Assembly (NCBI GenBank): GCA_051294375.1
Contig: CM119264.1
Location: 30,566,053 to 30,630,052 of the forward strand
Source of the DNA: Paraspadella gotoi
Taxonomy: Eukaryota; Chaetognatha
DNA: 64,000 nt
Direction: 5' to 3'
Part shown: positions 1 to 9,769 of the stretch, in pieces
How the letters are laid out: the number at the start of each line of letters is the position of its first letter
Numbering within the stretch: the stretch's first letter is position 1
Made by a program: the position numbers and the translations under genes
The notes under the pieces: generated by a model
What the model saw: the letters and a program-made list of their open reading frames with translations, nothing else
Told to the model about the DNA's origin: nothing
Database searches by the model: none

Positions 1-256
1 NNNNNNNNNNNNNNNNNNNNNNNNNNNNNNNNNNNNNNNNNNNNNNNNNNNNNNNNNNNNNNNNNNNNNNNNNNNNNNNNNNNNNNNNNNNNNNNNNNNN
101 NNNNNNNNNNNNNNNNNNNNNNNNNNNNNNNNNNNNNNNNNNNNNNNNNNNNNNNNNNNNNNNNNNNNNNNNNNNNNNNNNNNNNNNNNNNNNNNNNNNN
201 NNNNNNNNNNNNNNNNNNNNNNNNNNNNNNNNNNNNNNNNNNNNNNNNNNNNNNNN

Positions 257-292
<36 letters not shown>

Positions 293-1030
293 TTTACCTA
301 CTTATCTCTTTCTTTTTTAACTTACCAAACAACCAATTACATTTCAGCCTTCTTTTCCTTACCCTACATAAGTTTTAATCTTCCTTTATGAACCAAACTC
401 TTCCATATAAAGGATTCATGTTTTTCTCATGTCTTCTTCTTTGATCTTTAGTTTCCTTTCTTTTTTCATTCTTTTCTTTTAGCCTTAATTTCTCTTCCTT
501 ACACTTTACTTTCCTTTTTACTCTCATATTTTTTTACTCTCCTCTTCCTCCTCNNNNNNNNNNNNNNNNNNNNNNNNNNNNNNNNNNNNNNNNNNNNNNN
601 NNNNNNNNNNNNNNNNNNNNNNNNNNNNNNNNNNNNNNNNNNNNNNNNNNNNNNNNNNNNNNNNNNNNNNNNNNNNNNNNNNNNNNNNNNNNNNNNNNNN
701 NNNNNNNNNNNNNNNNNNNNNNNNNNNNNNNNNNNNNNNNNNNNNNNNNNNNNNNNNNNNNNNNNNNNNNNNNNNNNNNNNNNNNNNNNNNNNNNNNNNN
801 NNNNNNNNNNNNNNNNNNNNNNNNNNNNNNNNNNNNNNNNNNNNNNNNNNNNNNNNNNTTTCTCTTTCTCCTTTTCCTTTTCCTCTTCTTTTTCCTCCTC
901 CTCTTCTTCCTGTTCCTCTTCCTCCTATTCCTTTTCCTCCACCACTTCCACCTTTTCTTCTTCCTGCTCTTCCTCCTCCTCTTCCTTTTCCTCCTCCACC
1001 TCCACCATTCTTTTCAATAATTTTACAAAT
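257..1030. repeat. CTTT microsatellite and CT/TCC-rich tract
   Basis: The sequence opens with a (CTTT)n run at about 257-291. Pyrimidine-rich DNA follows, and after the gap (554-858) there is a TCC/TCT-rich stretch at 859-1010. No gene is seen. Short frames here encode only Ser/Pro/Phe/Leu low-complexity peptide. Confidence 0.8.
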
Positions 1031-1239
1031 TTTACATTTTTTTAATATTTATGATTTATCAAGTCGCAACACAAAGTACATACAGTACATACTTTTTCTC
1101 CCTACACCCGTCACAGTGCCTTTCCTACATTTTCACACTCTCCACAGTTTCATTCCCATTTCCACCTCCCCCCCTCTCCATTCCATTAACCTGTAGTCGG
1201 TCATTCCATAAGTTCACCCCGCCTATAAGCAAGACACCT

Positions 1240-1433
1240 TCAGTCGTGACCCGGTGACTCATTTGAGTAAAGCCATCAGCTCATTACCACTACGTACCAA
1301 CCCGGTACCTACCCTGCGGGAAGCCTGAGAACGGCTTTAACCCTCAAGCCTGGTTCCAAGCCCAGGACCCGTTCCATGGCTGCTCGAGGGGGTTAAAGAA
1401 GTTGCGGAGAGCACTCTTCACTCTTCAGCCCCA
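1240..1433 (+). repeat. SINE-like repeat, tRNA-related head, copy 1
   Basis: This stretch matches the reverse complement of 62046-62269. The two share the leader CAGTCGTGACCCGGTGACTC, a middle containing CCTCAAGCCTGGTTCCAAGC, and a CATGGCTGCT-containing tail. In the 62-kb copy the head has tRNA-gene geometry with an intact B box. In this copy the B-box region is eroded. I infer a tRNA-derived SINE family that I cannot name; a multicopy search would settle it. Confidence 0.6.
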
Positions 1434-1448
1434 CTTAAATCCACAAAC

Positions 1449-1630
1449 CTGTTAATTCAATGTTGATGACATTTCCGCACTTGTATTCCCCCGCGTCTTC
1501 AAATTCCACGTTGAGAACTTCCAAGATATAATTGGCGTCGCCTTCTTTCCAGAAATTGTATTTGCGTCGATCGACGCTCCCGTCGATGGCGGATTCTCCG
1601 ACGGAGATGAACTTTTCGAAGAGGCCTTTC
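1449..1630 (-). CDS. Immunoglobulin-domain exon, C-terminal half (partial)
   Basis: Read on the minus strand, one frame gives about 60 residues ending in the classic Ig F-strand motif DAGEYKCG. A Trp (NFWKEGD) and a Leu-rich E strand (YILEVLNVEFE) precede it, as in the C'-to-G half of an Ig domain. The frame ends at AACAG|GTTTGT, a usable splice donor (GT at 1447-1448). Upstream, the frame hits TGA at 1648-1650, where the sequence changes into an inverted relative of the exon at 2456-2668. The real 5' exon border is therefore lost. The upstream half of the domain is probably the 2456-2668 exon. Ig domains usually lie in cell-surface or secreted adhesion proteins; the exact protein is unknown. 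Confidence 0.55.
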
Positions 1631-1810
1631 CGTCCCTCTCCTTCCCGTCACCCCTCCGATCGATCCGCAGCTCCGCAAGCAGGAGGTCCCCGCAAGGTGA
1701 TCAGATTCCCTGGTGCGTGCCGGTCGGGAGCGAAATTCGCGCTCAATCGTTCCCACATCTCTCGCAGGCACCCCCACAAACCGTTACGCCGTACGATGGG
1801 ATTAAATTGA
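1596..1810 (+). pseudogene. Inverted, indel-bearing copy of the Ig exon at 2456-2668
   Basis: The plus strand here parallels the minus-strand exon at 2456-2668. Both contain CCCGTCACCCCT, CGATCGATCCGCAGCT, GCAGGAGGTCCC and a downstream GGGAGCGA block. This copy has extra single bases (for example AGCTCCGCAAGCAGG against AGCTGCCGCAGCAGG) that break the frame. It abuts the minus-strand Ig fragment at about 1630, so the two face head to head. It could be a real inverted paralogous exon that decayed, or a noisy long-read copy joined wrongly. Confidence 0.5.
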
Positions 1811-2330
1811 CGGCCGGTAGCATGAGGTGGGGGGAGGAGATGGGAGGAGCGGAGGGAGCAGAGGAGAAGGGAGGGCAGAGGAGAGGAGCGAGGTCGGGAG
1901 GGAAGGGAAGGGCGGAACGGTTGGGAAGGCAGAGATGAGGAAGGAAGAGAGGAGAGAGGAAGGAGGGAAAGCGGGAGGGAGGGAGGGAGGCAAGGGAGGG
2001 AGTGAAGGCGGAAAGGTGGAAGCGGAGAGAGCGAGAAGGAGTGAGAGTGAAGCGAAAAAGAAAGCGCGGCAAAGACAGAGAGAAGAGAGCAAGACCGAGA
2101 CAGGTGCCGGAAGGAGAGTGAGCAAGGAAAGAGGCGGAGGGAGGAGAAGGGGAGGGGAGCGGGGAGGGAGAGAGGGATGGAGGGAGAAGCGGAGTTCCAA
2201 GCAAGGAGGAGAGAAGAAAAAATGAAGAGGGCAGGAAAGAGGGAGTTGGGGGAGTGGATGGGAAAAAGTAGAAACGGGAAAAGAGTCGGGGAAGAAGAGA
2301 AGAATGACTGTAACTGATAAGGTCTGGAAA
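1811..2330. repeat. Purine-rich GGA/GAGA tract
   Basis: About 500 bases are almost entirely G and A on the plus strand, with irregular GGGA and GGAG units. Long frames on both strands are low-complexity (Arg/Glu/Gly on plus, Ser/Leu/Pro on minus) and are not credible proteins. It separates the two inverted Ig-exon copies and would be intronic if the gene is real. Confidence 0.75.
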
Positions 2331-2455
2331 TTTGATTAAAATCGTGGACACATACATATTCCAAATCTCCCTACCCCCCTCACTCGCGTCGCGCCCCCCG
2401 CCGCGGGCGGCGACCCCCCGGGCGCGGCGANNNNNNNNNNNNNNNNNNNNNNNNN

Positions 2456-2668
2456 TTAATCCACACGGACGTTTTGTCCGGAGAGAAACACTTGAAGGCG
2501 ATTGTCGCTCCCAGCGGCACGACCGACTGCACCTGCGGGACCTCCTGCTGCGGCAGCTGCGGATCGATCGAGGGGTGACGGGAGAGAGGGACGCCGCCGA
2601 TGGCGTCGAAGGCGGCGTCGTCGGCGTCGTCGGCGTCGAAACGCCGGAATGATTCGAGGACGTCGCCC
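2456..2668 (-). CDS. Immunoglobulin-domain exon, N-terminal half (partial)
   Basis: On the minus strand a splice acceptor (TTCCGCCAG|GGGCGACG, AG at 2669-2670) follows a pyrimidine-rich tract and opens about 70 residues in one frame. It begins with an acidic linker (DADDADDAAFDAIGG) and then a Pro/Gln segment. It ends with VPLGATIAFKCFSPDKTSVW, which matches Ig B and C strands, with the B-strand Cys and the C-strand Trp. The exon runs into the 25-N gap at 2431-2455, so its donor is unseen. Together with the fragment at 1449-1630 it could form one Ig domain split by an intron. The gene cannot be named. Confidence 0.55.
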   Translation of the reverse strand, partial: GRRPRIIPAFRRRRRRRRRLRRHRRRPSLPSPLDRSAAAAAGGPAGAVGRAAGSDNRLQVFLSGQNVRVD

Positions 2669-2745
2669 CTGGCGGAACGGAGGGGAAGTAGAAAATGGGT
2701 GAGTGAAAAGGTGAGGAACGAGTGAAGATTATCAATATCATCATT

Positions 2746-3114
2746 CATCAATGGAATAGACCTATAGACGGACCTTGACGGCCTTGTGATGCGATTGCTC
2801 GTCGTCTTCGCGAAACATCAGAAAGACGACCAATCACAAACCTTTTTTCAACCTTGGACCGACCAATGACCGACAGAGAGACTAAGGAGTCAATTCAATA
2901 ATTATTTGAATAAGAGTTGTTTCTTGAGATTGGATGTTGAGGAGAGTCCCTCGAGATCCCTCGGCAATCTCGACCATCGACTCCTTAGTCTCTCTATCGG
3001 TCATTGGTCGGTCTAAGGTTGAAGTAAAGTTTGTGATTGGTCGATTTTCTGATGATTCGCGAAGACGACATCACAAGGCCGACAAGGTCCGTCCATAGGT
3101 CTATTCCGTTGATG
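2746..3114. mobile_element. Fold-back / long-TIR element
   Basis: Two arms of about 140 bases (2746-2891 and 2978-3114) are near-perfect reverse complements around an 86-base loop. Shared arm segments include GGAATAGACCTAT, CGGACCTTG, GGCCTTGTGATG, ACCAATCACAAA and GAGACTAAGGAGTC. The ends read CATCAA / TTGATG. No reading frame is present, so it would be non-autonomous (MITE-like or fold-back). A target-site duplication is not clear. The arms differ by a few substitutions and one about 8-base indel, which suits an old insertion more than an artefact. Confidence 0.65.
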
Positions 3115-3540
3115 TTACAATTAAGTAAGAATGAATTTATATTAATAATCATTATTAATATAAATATTTAGAGAAACTGAGATCGCCAATCGAATTATTT
3201 ACGTAGATATTCCAATGCTTCCTAAGAAATTTTTTGGTTTCCTCTGTTCAAACCAGAATCGAAGGCCGGTGGACTACTCGGGTCTACAGCTCCTCTTCTC
3301 TCTCTTTTCCTCCTCCCTCCTCATCCTCCTCACGGGGATTCGGGGTCGCGTTCAAGTTTAGGTTCAGTTCATCTTTTCCTCTCTCTCTGACTCTTTCTCT
3401 CTCCCCTTTTTTTTTTGGACCTTTTTATATTTTCGAATAGAGTATAGAGCCCAGTTATGAAATATACTTATTCTCCTCCCATTCCTTTCGGTTTCTACTA
3501 GACGTGAGACTTAGTTAGGCCCAGAGCCCTCCAGTTACAG
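3115..3540 (+). other. Spacer or LTR-like sequence ahead of the tRNA-Lys complement
   Basis: AT-rich at first, then CT-rich from 3296 to 3415, with a TTTTTATATTTT box near 3421. It ends CCAGTTACAG directly before TGGCGCCC. An LTR ending in CA a base before a primer-binding site would look like this, but I found no second copy in the window and cannot define a left end. No gene is seen. Confidence 0.3.
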
Positions 3541-3613
3541 TGGCGCCCAATGTGGGGCTCGATCCTACGACCCAGGGATTAAGAGTCCCAGAGCCCTCCA
3601 GTTAGAGCAAACG
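3541..3613 (-). repeat. tRNA-Lys(CUU) complement: retroposed tRNA or extended primer-binding site
   Basis: The minus strand reads as most of a tRNA-Lys. It has a D-arm-like TAACTGGAG, an anticodon stem and loop GGGACTCTTAATCCC with anticodon CTT, a variable and T arm GGGTCGTAGGATCGAGCCCC, and the 3' end TTGGGCGCCA. CCA follows the discriminator base exactly, although nuclear tRNA genes do not encode CCA. The plus strand starts TGGCGCCCAATGTGGGGC, the usual form of a Lys-tRNA primer-binding site. The 5' acceptor strand does not pair, so this is not a working tRNA gene. A partial repeat of the D-arm side (CCAGAGCCCTCCAGTTA) lies at 3521-3537. Confidence 0.7.
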
Positions 3614-3770
3614 ACGGTCACAAAACATTTAAGTTTTGTTTTGTTTACAAATTCAATGTCGCATTGCATTGTACAATTAGCCAATTCTATTCCATTATAT
3701 TTTCTAATTTTAATAAATCAAAATTGTCTCTCTTTTTCTTCGACTATTTTAATTCCGACCACTTTCAATA

Positions 3771-3880
3771 GATGTGGGGTTCAAACCCAAAACGGTACTT
3801 TCCCTTCGCGGTGCATGACCACAAGGTCCGTGACCACCAAGTCCCGGGTTCGATGCCAAAACGGTACTTTTCTTGTGCGT
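3771..3880 (+). repeat. Tandem tRNA-like B-box units
   Basis: Two copies of a unit start with a B-box match and run into AAAACGGTACTTT. The first has GGTTCAAACCC at 3778-3788, the second GGTTCGATGCC at 3847-3857. Spacing is 69 bases. This suggests a dimeric, tRNA-derived SINE fragment. No complete cloverleaf is visible. Confidence 0.4.
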
Positions 3881-4203
3881 GAGAACGGTCGTGGGACGTA
3901 GGAATTGATTTGGGCATGTGGAAACGCCCCAAGCCTGTTTCCATGATTAAGGCCCGTTGCATTGGAGCAGAAGGAAGGAAAAATTTACAAAATATTTGTC
4001 TTATCCCCCGGTATAACCGATGTCGTATTGGAATCTGACAAACACAATTCTATCAGAAAAATTTCTCTCGGGAAAACCAAAATGCATTACTCATTCAATA
4101 AAAAGCGAGAAAATTTTATTTTGTTTTTCACATTTTTATGTCGTGACGTTCTCTCTCTCTCTCTCTAGAGAGGAGAGATCTTGTACCCTTCTTCTCTTCT
4201 ACC

Positions 4204-4915
4204 TGTAGAGGAGACTTGGCGACAAAAGCCGCTCAATTAAATGTAGTCTGCAAGGGTAGGAAACTTTCACAGAGAGATCATGAGAGCGATCGTCTGTTAG
4301 TAGGCTGGAAGATGGCTTTTTACTAAAACTGCTTTCTGAACATAAGAACTTTAGCCTGGAAACGTCAGATATATAACAGGAAGATTCTCGATCAAAAAGG
4401 ACAAATATATAAAAAAAAAAAAAAGAAAGATGCGACTATCGGAAAAAGATAAGAAACTCCGACTAAATGAATAGGTAATGGAAAGATACCGAGAAAATTA
4501 ATAAATCTGCAGTCACTGAAAACGAAAATTCCATGCGAAAAACAATTTAAACAAAAATAGATCCAGCAAGAAAATCATCACAAAAAATCTCCGAAGAAAA
4601 ATAACGGGCTTGTGCCGTTGATATTGAAAGTCGTAATGAATATATTGATGGTCCAGGAGAGAATATCCGTAAAAGGAAATCTGTGATCAAATAGTGGTAC
4701 TGTACTCTAATAAATGTGATCTAGTGAATCGAATGTTACATTGTTTGAGTCTGTCCAAGTAAAGTTTGGAGAGACGAGAGAGAAGAAGAATACGCAGAGA
4801 GGGAGAGAAAGAGTGCTGTAGAAAGTAGTCAGGTCAGTCCCTGTCCGGTCGGATTCGGATTCAAGAGTCGGTGCGAATGGGTCGGATCTGGCCGTCCTCC
4901 GGTCGGCTCTTCGTT
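4204..4915. repeat. Direct (LTR-like) repeat, left copy
   Basis: Begins TGTAGAGGAGACTTGGC and contains GCAAGGGTAGGAA, as does the right copy at 10322. Best similarity to the right copy runs from about 4550 to 4915, with many small indels. For a minus-strand element this would be the 3' LTR. It contains a short A run at 4410-4424 and a GA-rich stretch near 4770-4820. Confidence 0.5.
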
Positions 4916-4989
4916 GCCGTAGGCTCCTTTTCCTCAACCCCGCGCCTCGGCTCTAGGAGACTCCTAAGAACCTAAGCAGCACCGTCTAA

Positions 4990-6070
4990 ATGCGCGCAGG
5001 ACCGACGGTATCATATGCGAATCTCACACCTATCAACCCCCTAATTCTTCCTTCATGTCTTCTTGTTTCGGAGATGGAGTTTTCTGATTGATCTTCAATC
5101 TTGTTCTTCGTTCGAGGACATCATTAGGTTCCTGAAGAGCACTGAATAGAGGGGATTGAGGAGAAATATTCATAACACTCATTCATGAGATCGTATGGCA
5201 TAACGAGATTCATTTCCTTTCATTTGTTCGTTCGTACACATACATTAATCATTCATTTCGTTCATTTGTTCATTCATAATCGTTATATCATTCTGGGTTA
5301 TCTTCAGAGATGGATAAGTTTCTTGAGTTCAATCCGATTGAATGGTTAAGCGTTTTTTCCTTGTCAGCTTTGTTTTAAATCTTATTTTAGGTTTTCTAGG
5401 TTCTTATTTCTTATTGTTTTTGTTTCTTCCTTGGTTGTTCTTGTTTCGGGTTTTTTCTTGTTTTTTTTTCCATTTTTGTTTCTTGTTTCGTTTTTGTCAT
5501 TGATTATTAAGAGTTTCTTTTTTGTTGTAATATACAAGGTTTTTGTCTTTGAGTTATTTTTATACATAGATAAAGGCTATTAATGTAATGTTGACAATTA
5601 ATGTTTCATTCAATTTCTATAATATTCATTCTTGTCATCGATTTTCTTTTTTGTTGACATTCATTACTCAATACTGTCTGGACCAGAATTGGTGGCGCAA
5701 TCCTCTATCAAAGGGTTTCCTTCTGCCTGGCTGATGAGAACGCCGAGCATCATAGTCTTTCATCGTCTAAATTGTTCTAGATTTCTGGATTTTTCTTCTG
5801 TTCTTGGTCCTTTGTTGATGGTCTTGTTCTTGGTCTCTTGTTCTTATGTGTCTTGTTCGTCAGTTCAATTTCTTGTTCTATTTCTTTTGCCGGTTCCTTC
5901 GCCGCGGATGGTGCACCGTTTCACGACATACGGTTCCACAATTTTCCCGGATATCAAGAACTTTGGAAGAACGGGCTCCTAGCTGGCGCTGCGCTTCCAA
6001 AACTTTTTCAGGATTTTATTGTTTTTTCTTTTATTTAGTTTTCGTATCTTCGTAATTTCCTTTGATGTTG
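4990..6070 (-). other. AT-rich internal part of the LTR-like element
   Basis: Contains repeats of TTCATTTGTTC/TTCGTTCGT near 5215-5275 and of TTCTTGTTT/TTTTGTTTC near 5400-5500. Around 5690-5740 and 5890-6000 there are more GC-rich pieces that could be coding debris on the minus strand, but no family is recognisable. No intact gene is seen. Confidence 0.35.
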
Positions 6071-6099
6071 AGTCGTTTCAGATAGGCGGTTCCAGATGA

Positions 6100-6730
6100 A
6101 TCTACTGTGCGCGGCGCCAAGCCGTTCCATTTGTGTCCCATTGATCTTGATTCCACCACGCCCCACATTCAGTGTGTCGGAACTTTGAATGGGAAGCCTT
6201 TCGTCCGGTTAATAAAGATTGTGGCCTCCCTTGAAGCTGGCAGCTGCCGCGCCCTTGGTGGCCCACACCCTTTGCCGGCTCCTCTTTCCACGCTGGCATG
6301 GCCGCGCGCCGGAAGGGATGGCTTGCACATTCATTCTGTACATTCTTTCGCACGCGAGAATTGGCTGGTTGGCCGCCGGAACTTGTTATCCTTAAGCACT
6401 AACGCCTTCGGGTTGAGTCCGATAGGTATTCCGGCGCGTAATTCTCTGGCTGGTATGTCCTGGCCGGCCTTTCCATTACCCTATAGGTCAGGTCCGCCGG
6501 CGGGTTCCGCGACGCCACAAGCAACCTTTGCTGGGTTGCGCACCGGCTTTCCCAGTACTGTAAGTTTACTGAGGTTCGGGTTGGCCGGGCGGTTTTCCGA
6601 CGCCGCACTCTCTGGCTGGTTGCCGGTCGGCTTTCCATTAACCCTTAGGTCAGTTGTCCGACGGGTTCCGGCGCCAGAGCTCCGTCAGAGTGTTGATCGT
6701 TCGGCGTTGCTTCGTTCACATGGAGAATAA
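6100..6730 (-). pseudogene. GC-rich retroelement remnant (gag tail / protease-like trace)
   Basis: This zone is far more GC-rich than its AT-rich neighbours. Read on the minus strand in shifting frames it gives Pro/Arg/Ala-rich linker peptides, then CTECMCKPSLPARGH, which is like the start of a CCHC zinc knuckle. A stretch IFINRTKGFPFKV follows, like the strand before the Asp-Thr-Gly of a retroviral-type protease, but the catalytic Asp is not visible. A sub-repeat starting TCTCTGGCTGGT occurs at 6443 and 6609 (about 166 bases apart). Assignment is tentative. Confidence 0.35.
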
Positions 6731-6739
6731 AAAGAGACA

Positions 6740-7240
6740 GATTAGTAGTTATATGTTAGACAATTTTTTTTGTATCTGTTTTTTTCTAATGATTATAAAT
6801 TGTTTAATATTTAAAGAATACTCCGATTTAAAAAATATGATCTTGTAGAGTAAGAGTTTAGTCCAGTTGAACTAAATTCTTAGTTTTATTCTGTTTAATT
6901 ATAAAATAATAATTCTGAATAAAATAATGCTATTTTATATTTTAAATATTTCTTTGCTCTTTTTTATCGGGGTTTCTCGTTCTTTCATGTTTCTTATTCA
7001 TTTTTATTTAATATACATATAATATTTATTATTAGCCAGTTTTAATTCATTATTTTTAACATGACCATGTATTTTTCATTAGCTTAAAATAGTAAATTTA
7101 GTGACGTCGGAAACCGAAACAAAATGCTAATCAACTTCATTAGGTCAGGGGCTACAAACAATTTAGTCATTCAGACATTCACTTAAGTGGGTTTCTATCT
7201 CATAACTATTATTTCAGTAATATGGCGGAACTCACCGGAA
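6740..7240. other. AT-rich stretch, no gene seen
   Basis: Very AT-rich with short T and A runs and no credible frame. It interrupts the coding remnants of the LTR-like element and may be a later insertion or decayed sequence. Confidence 0.6.
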
Positions 7241-7465
7241 TCAAAAGCCGTGCAGCAGTGAGAGATAGTCATGTTTGTTGAGGGCTGTCGACAAGATTCG
7301 TAGTGTAAGGAGAAGTCGCCAAACCCACACTTTCGCGTATGTCACGGGGTCCTGTCTTCGGGGCAAAATGCCTGTAACATTATGCACAATAGAGTGGGTG
7401 TGGCGCCACCACAAATAGCAATACAGTTGGCCATTTTTAGGCAAGTTACACATCTGTTTTAGCAA
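7241..7465 (-). pseudogene. Uncharacterised coding remnant
   Basis: A 74-residue minus-strand frame with balanced composition (for example NLPKNGQLYCYLWWRHTHS and GILPRRQDPVTYAKVWVW). It lies between AT-rich DNA and the gag-like remnant and may belong to the same element. No family is recognised. Confidence 0.25.
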
Positions 7466-7689
7466 ATGGTTCTTTTCTATAGACTATTCTATAGCATTAA
7501 ACCAGTTTTCTTTTCATATATAAGTATGCTTTGTTTTCAATTGGAGCAGTTTTTTTTAAAAGGTCTTTGCAAGCTTCAACATTTGCCCCTTCATTACATA
7601 TCATACACAAGCATGTTTGCAAGCTTTCAACTTTCTAAGCAATTCGTACACTAAGATGCTAATGAAACCTTGGTTGAACCTTCAAAAGG

Positions 7690-8610
7690 GTTGCCTTTGT
7701 CGGCTTTCACCTGCTCCGCCGTTCAGGTTCCCGGCCGTGATTCGTTGGCGTTTGATGCAGGCGATGTCGACGCGTGATCTTCTTTTTTTGCATAGGCTTC
7801 CTTTTTCTAAAAGGATTCTTTTTCTTGAGAAAGAATGATGAAGTCGTCAAACTTCAACTTTCTCCCGTGGATGGTACTGATGATCTGCATTCTTTTCCGG
7901 CGATACGCTCGCTCTTTTAGAATAAAAGTCACATCCTGGTTTCGCATAATTTTGTTCTGATAACATGTGTCTATGCATACCATTTCACTCCCTTTTTCAT
8001 AATAGTTATTCAGCCAAAACGTTTGACTCAATATCTTCTCAATAACAGTGGCTAAAACCTGTCCAATTTCTGTTCTGTTTTTTCGCAAAGGCAATTTTTT
8101 TATTTTTTTTTTTTTATTATCTTAGGTTTTGGCCAACGATATCCTTGAGCAAAAATCATGGACGTTGGCATCTTTCTTCCCAAATTCTTTTCTTAGGGTC
8201 TCCAAAGCTTCCTTTAATTGCCTCAGAGTGGTTCATTTTCTTTCATTATGAATTTTGGTTAGTTTCATATGAGCCAGTCCTGTAAACCAATGGTTGAGCT
8301 CTTGTAGTTTGACGCTGTCAGTAGCTTCAGCCTGTTTCATGGTTTGCTTCATAGCTCGCATATGCATTTCAAACACAACATTCTTGTCTTCTCCAGAAAA
8401 AGGGTTCTTTGGCCTTCCCTGTTCGAACATTTCCTCCAGCATGGAGAATCCTTTTTTTCAATTGGTTCATTCAAGTTGTCTATAAATAGAATCATTAAGG
8501 TTGGTTCTTGCAGCAGTTGTTGGTTGCTGGGGTCATAACCCGGAGTTTGAGCGCAAACAATCTGAGTCGGCTTCAAAAAAAGCGGGTCGTTTGTAATCTC
8601 CAAAACTCAC
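7690..8610 (-). pseudogene. Frameshifted coding remnant, gag-like candidate
   Basis: Four overlapping minus-strand frames join into one protein-like reading if small indels are allowed. They are 8349-8603 (EITNDPLFLKPTQIVCAQT...), 8233-8442 (MLEEMFEQGRPKNPFSGED...QELNHWFTGLAHMKL), about 8130-8232 (LRQLKEALETLRKEFGKKD) and 7807-8094 (...QVLATVIEKILSQTFWLNNY...). Charged helices with LKEALETLRKEFG resemble capsid-type gag helices, but this is inference only. At least three frame breaks and a T-rich tract at 8098-8117 interrupt it. It could instead be a host gene spoiled by sequencing indels. Confidence 0.45.
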
Positions 8611-8799
8611 TCGCGTACGATTTTTTTTTCATTTTCCAAGTTGTAAGGGTGATTATTGTGGACCAAGTCCTCCTAGACTTGATGGATCCTCCTTTCTTGT
8701 TTTTTAGATTTCCCACTTCATGGTTTGGCACAGCAATCGCGGAGCTTATGTTCATAGTTCTCTCAGCTTTCCAGTTCTTTGTCTCTCATTAAGGTTCTT

Positions 8800-9360
8800 C
8801 TCCACTCGCATTTCGAGGCGTCCTTGAAGCTTTTTGGAAGGCTTGCAACATTTCATTCAAGTCATTTCGCGATTCTTTCATTTTCGGCAGAAAAGAGGAT
8901 CGGACGGGAACTCATACGTGACTTCTCCTTCAAATAGAGAGCGAGTTTTCAATGAAGGATCGAGTTTTTCTTTTCACAATCTTCTCGATTTATTGTCTTC
9001 ATTTCTCTCTCTTTTATTTCGGTTCATGGAGTTTGCATTTCTTTTTCCATCTCTATTTTTCTTTTTTGCTATTTCTTGTTTGTAGCCTCGAGCTCTTCTT
9101 TTTCTTCTTTTTTCCGCCTTGATAAAGGGTCCAATTCATGTTTGTATTCTTTGTCAAATTTTCTTCTCTTGTCACACAGCAATCTATTTCAAAATCATTG
9201 AAGTGTTCGTGGTCCCGAAGCCAAGAATCCTCATTGATCTACAAGCATTCATTTGTGTCACAATAGGGCTTTCGTTTGTTCACATCATCAGTTCGTCCGC
9301 TTCATAACGTGTTGCTTCAACCTGTTCACGAGTTTTCAGACTGTCTGCCGGATGTCGAGT
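8800..9360 (-). pseudogene. Frameshifted coiled-coil coding remnant
   Basis: Minus-strand pieces in different frames include KTREQVEATRYEADEL (near 9300-9345), EELEATNKK (near 9070-9100), LKTRSLFEGEVTYEFPSDPL (near 8895-8960) and MKESRNDLNEMLQAFQKAS (near 8820-8880). They are Lys/Glu-rich and helical. The motif FPSDPLF here echoes ITNDPLF in the next remnant, suggesting an internal repeat. Stops and shifts occur every 20-40 codons. Confidence 0.4.
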
Positions 9361-9406
9361 CGAAATCCTCAACTTTCACTCTTTGATTTATCATCATCCT
9401 TGTTTT

Positions 9407-9760
9407 TCAGAAATCGTGCAGTTTCCTTGCTACGTGGCACTCTGGTCCTTTTCCTCGTCCATGGCGACGATAGCAATGTTCACGTATTTGGAGAGTCTGG
9501 TCGAGAAGATTGAGATCGTCGTGGAGAGATCGGCAAGACTTTTGCAGCAGCGCTTGGTCTGTCTCATCTTCAATTCGAGGAGATCCAGTAGTTCAGCCGG
9601 CGATAGTGACGCGATTCCGGGGGTGGCGAGTTCCTGTACGCCTCATGAGGCCCGTAGAGCGCGTGGACGGCATCGGCGAATCCCCTTTGGAGTCGGGTCA
9701 TCCACTTTCAATTTGCGCGCGCTCAAAGCATTGAGAATCTCGAAATCGACATCGTTCGTA
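9407..9760 (-). pseudogene. Coding remnant at the 5' side of the minus-strand element
   Basis: Starting near 9754, one frame gives DVDFEILNALSARKLKVDD. After a shift it continues ADAVHALYGPHEAYRNSPPP and RHYRRLNYWISSN. After another shift it reads EDETDQALLQKSCRSLHDDL and ILP-free helical sequence, ending HDF* at 9407-9409. Composition is protein-like and G+C is higher than the flanks. It looks like the N-terminal part of the same broken protein as the remnants downstream. No family is recognised. Confidence 0.45.
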
Positions 9761-9769
9761 TGAAACAAA

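Noticed and set aside
3541-3613. Functional tRNA-Lys gene
   Set aside because: The 5' acceptor strand does not pair, the B box has a mismatch (GGATCGAGCCC), and CCA is encoded.
9407-9760. Intact host gene on the minus strand
   Set aside because: At least two frame changes are needed within 350 bases, and neighbouring remnants are equally broken; kept as a pseudogene or element remnant instead.
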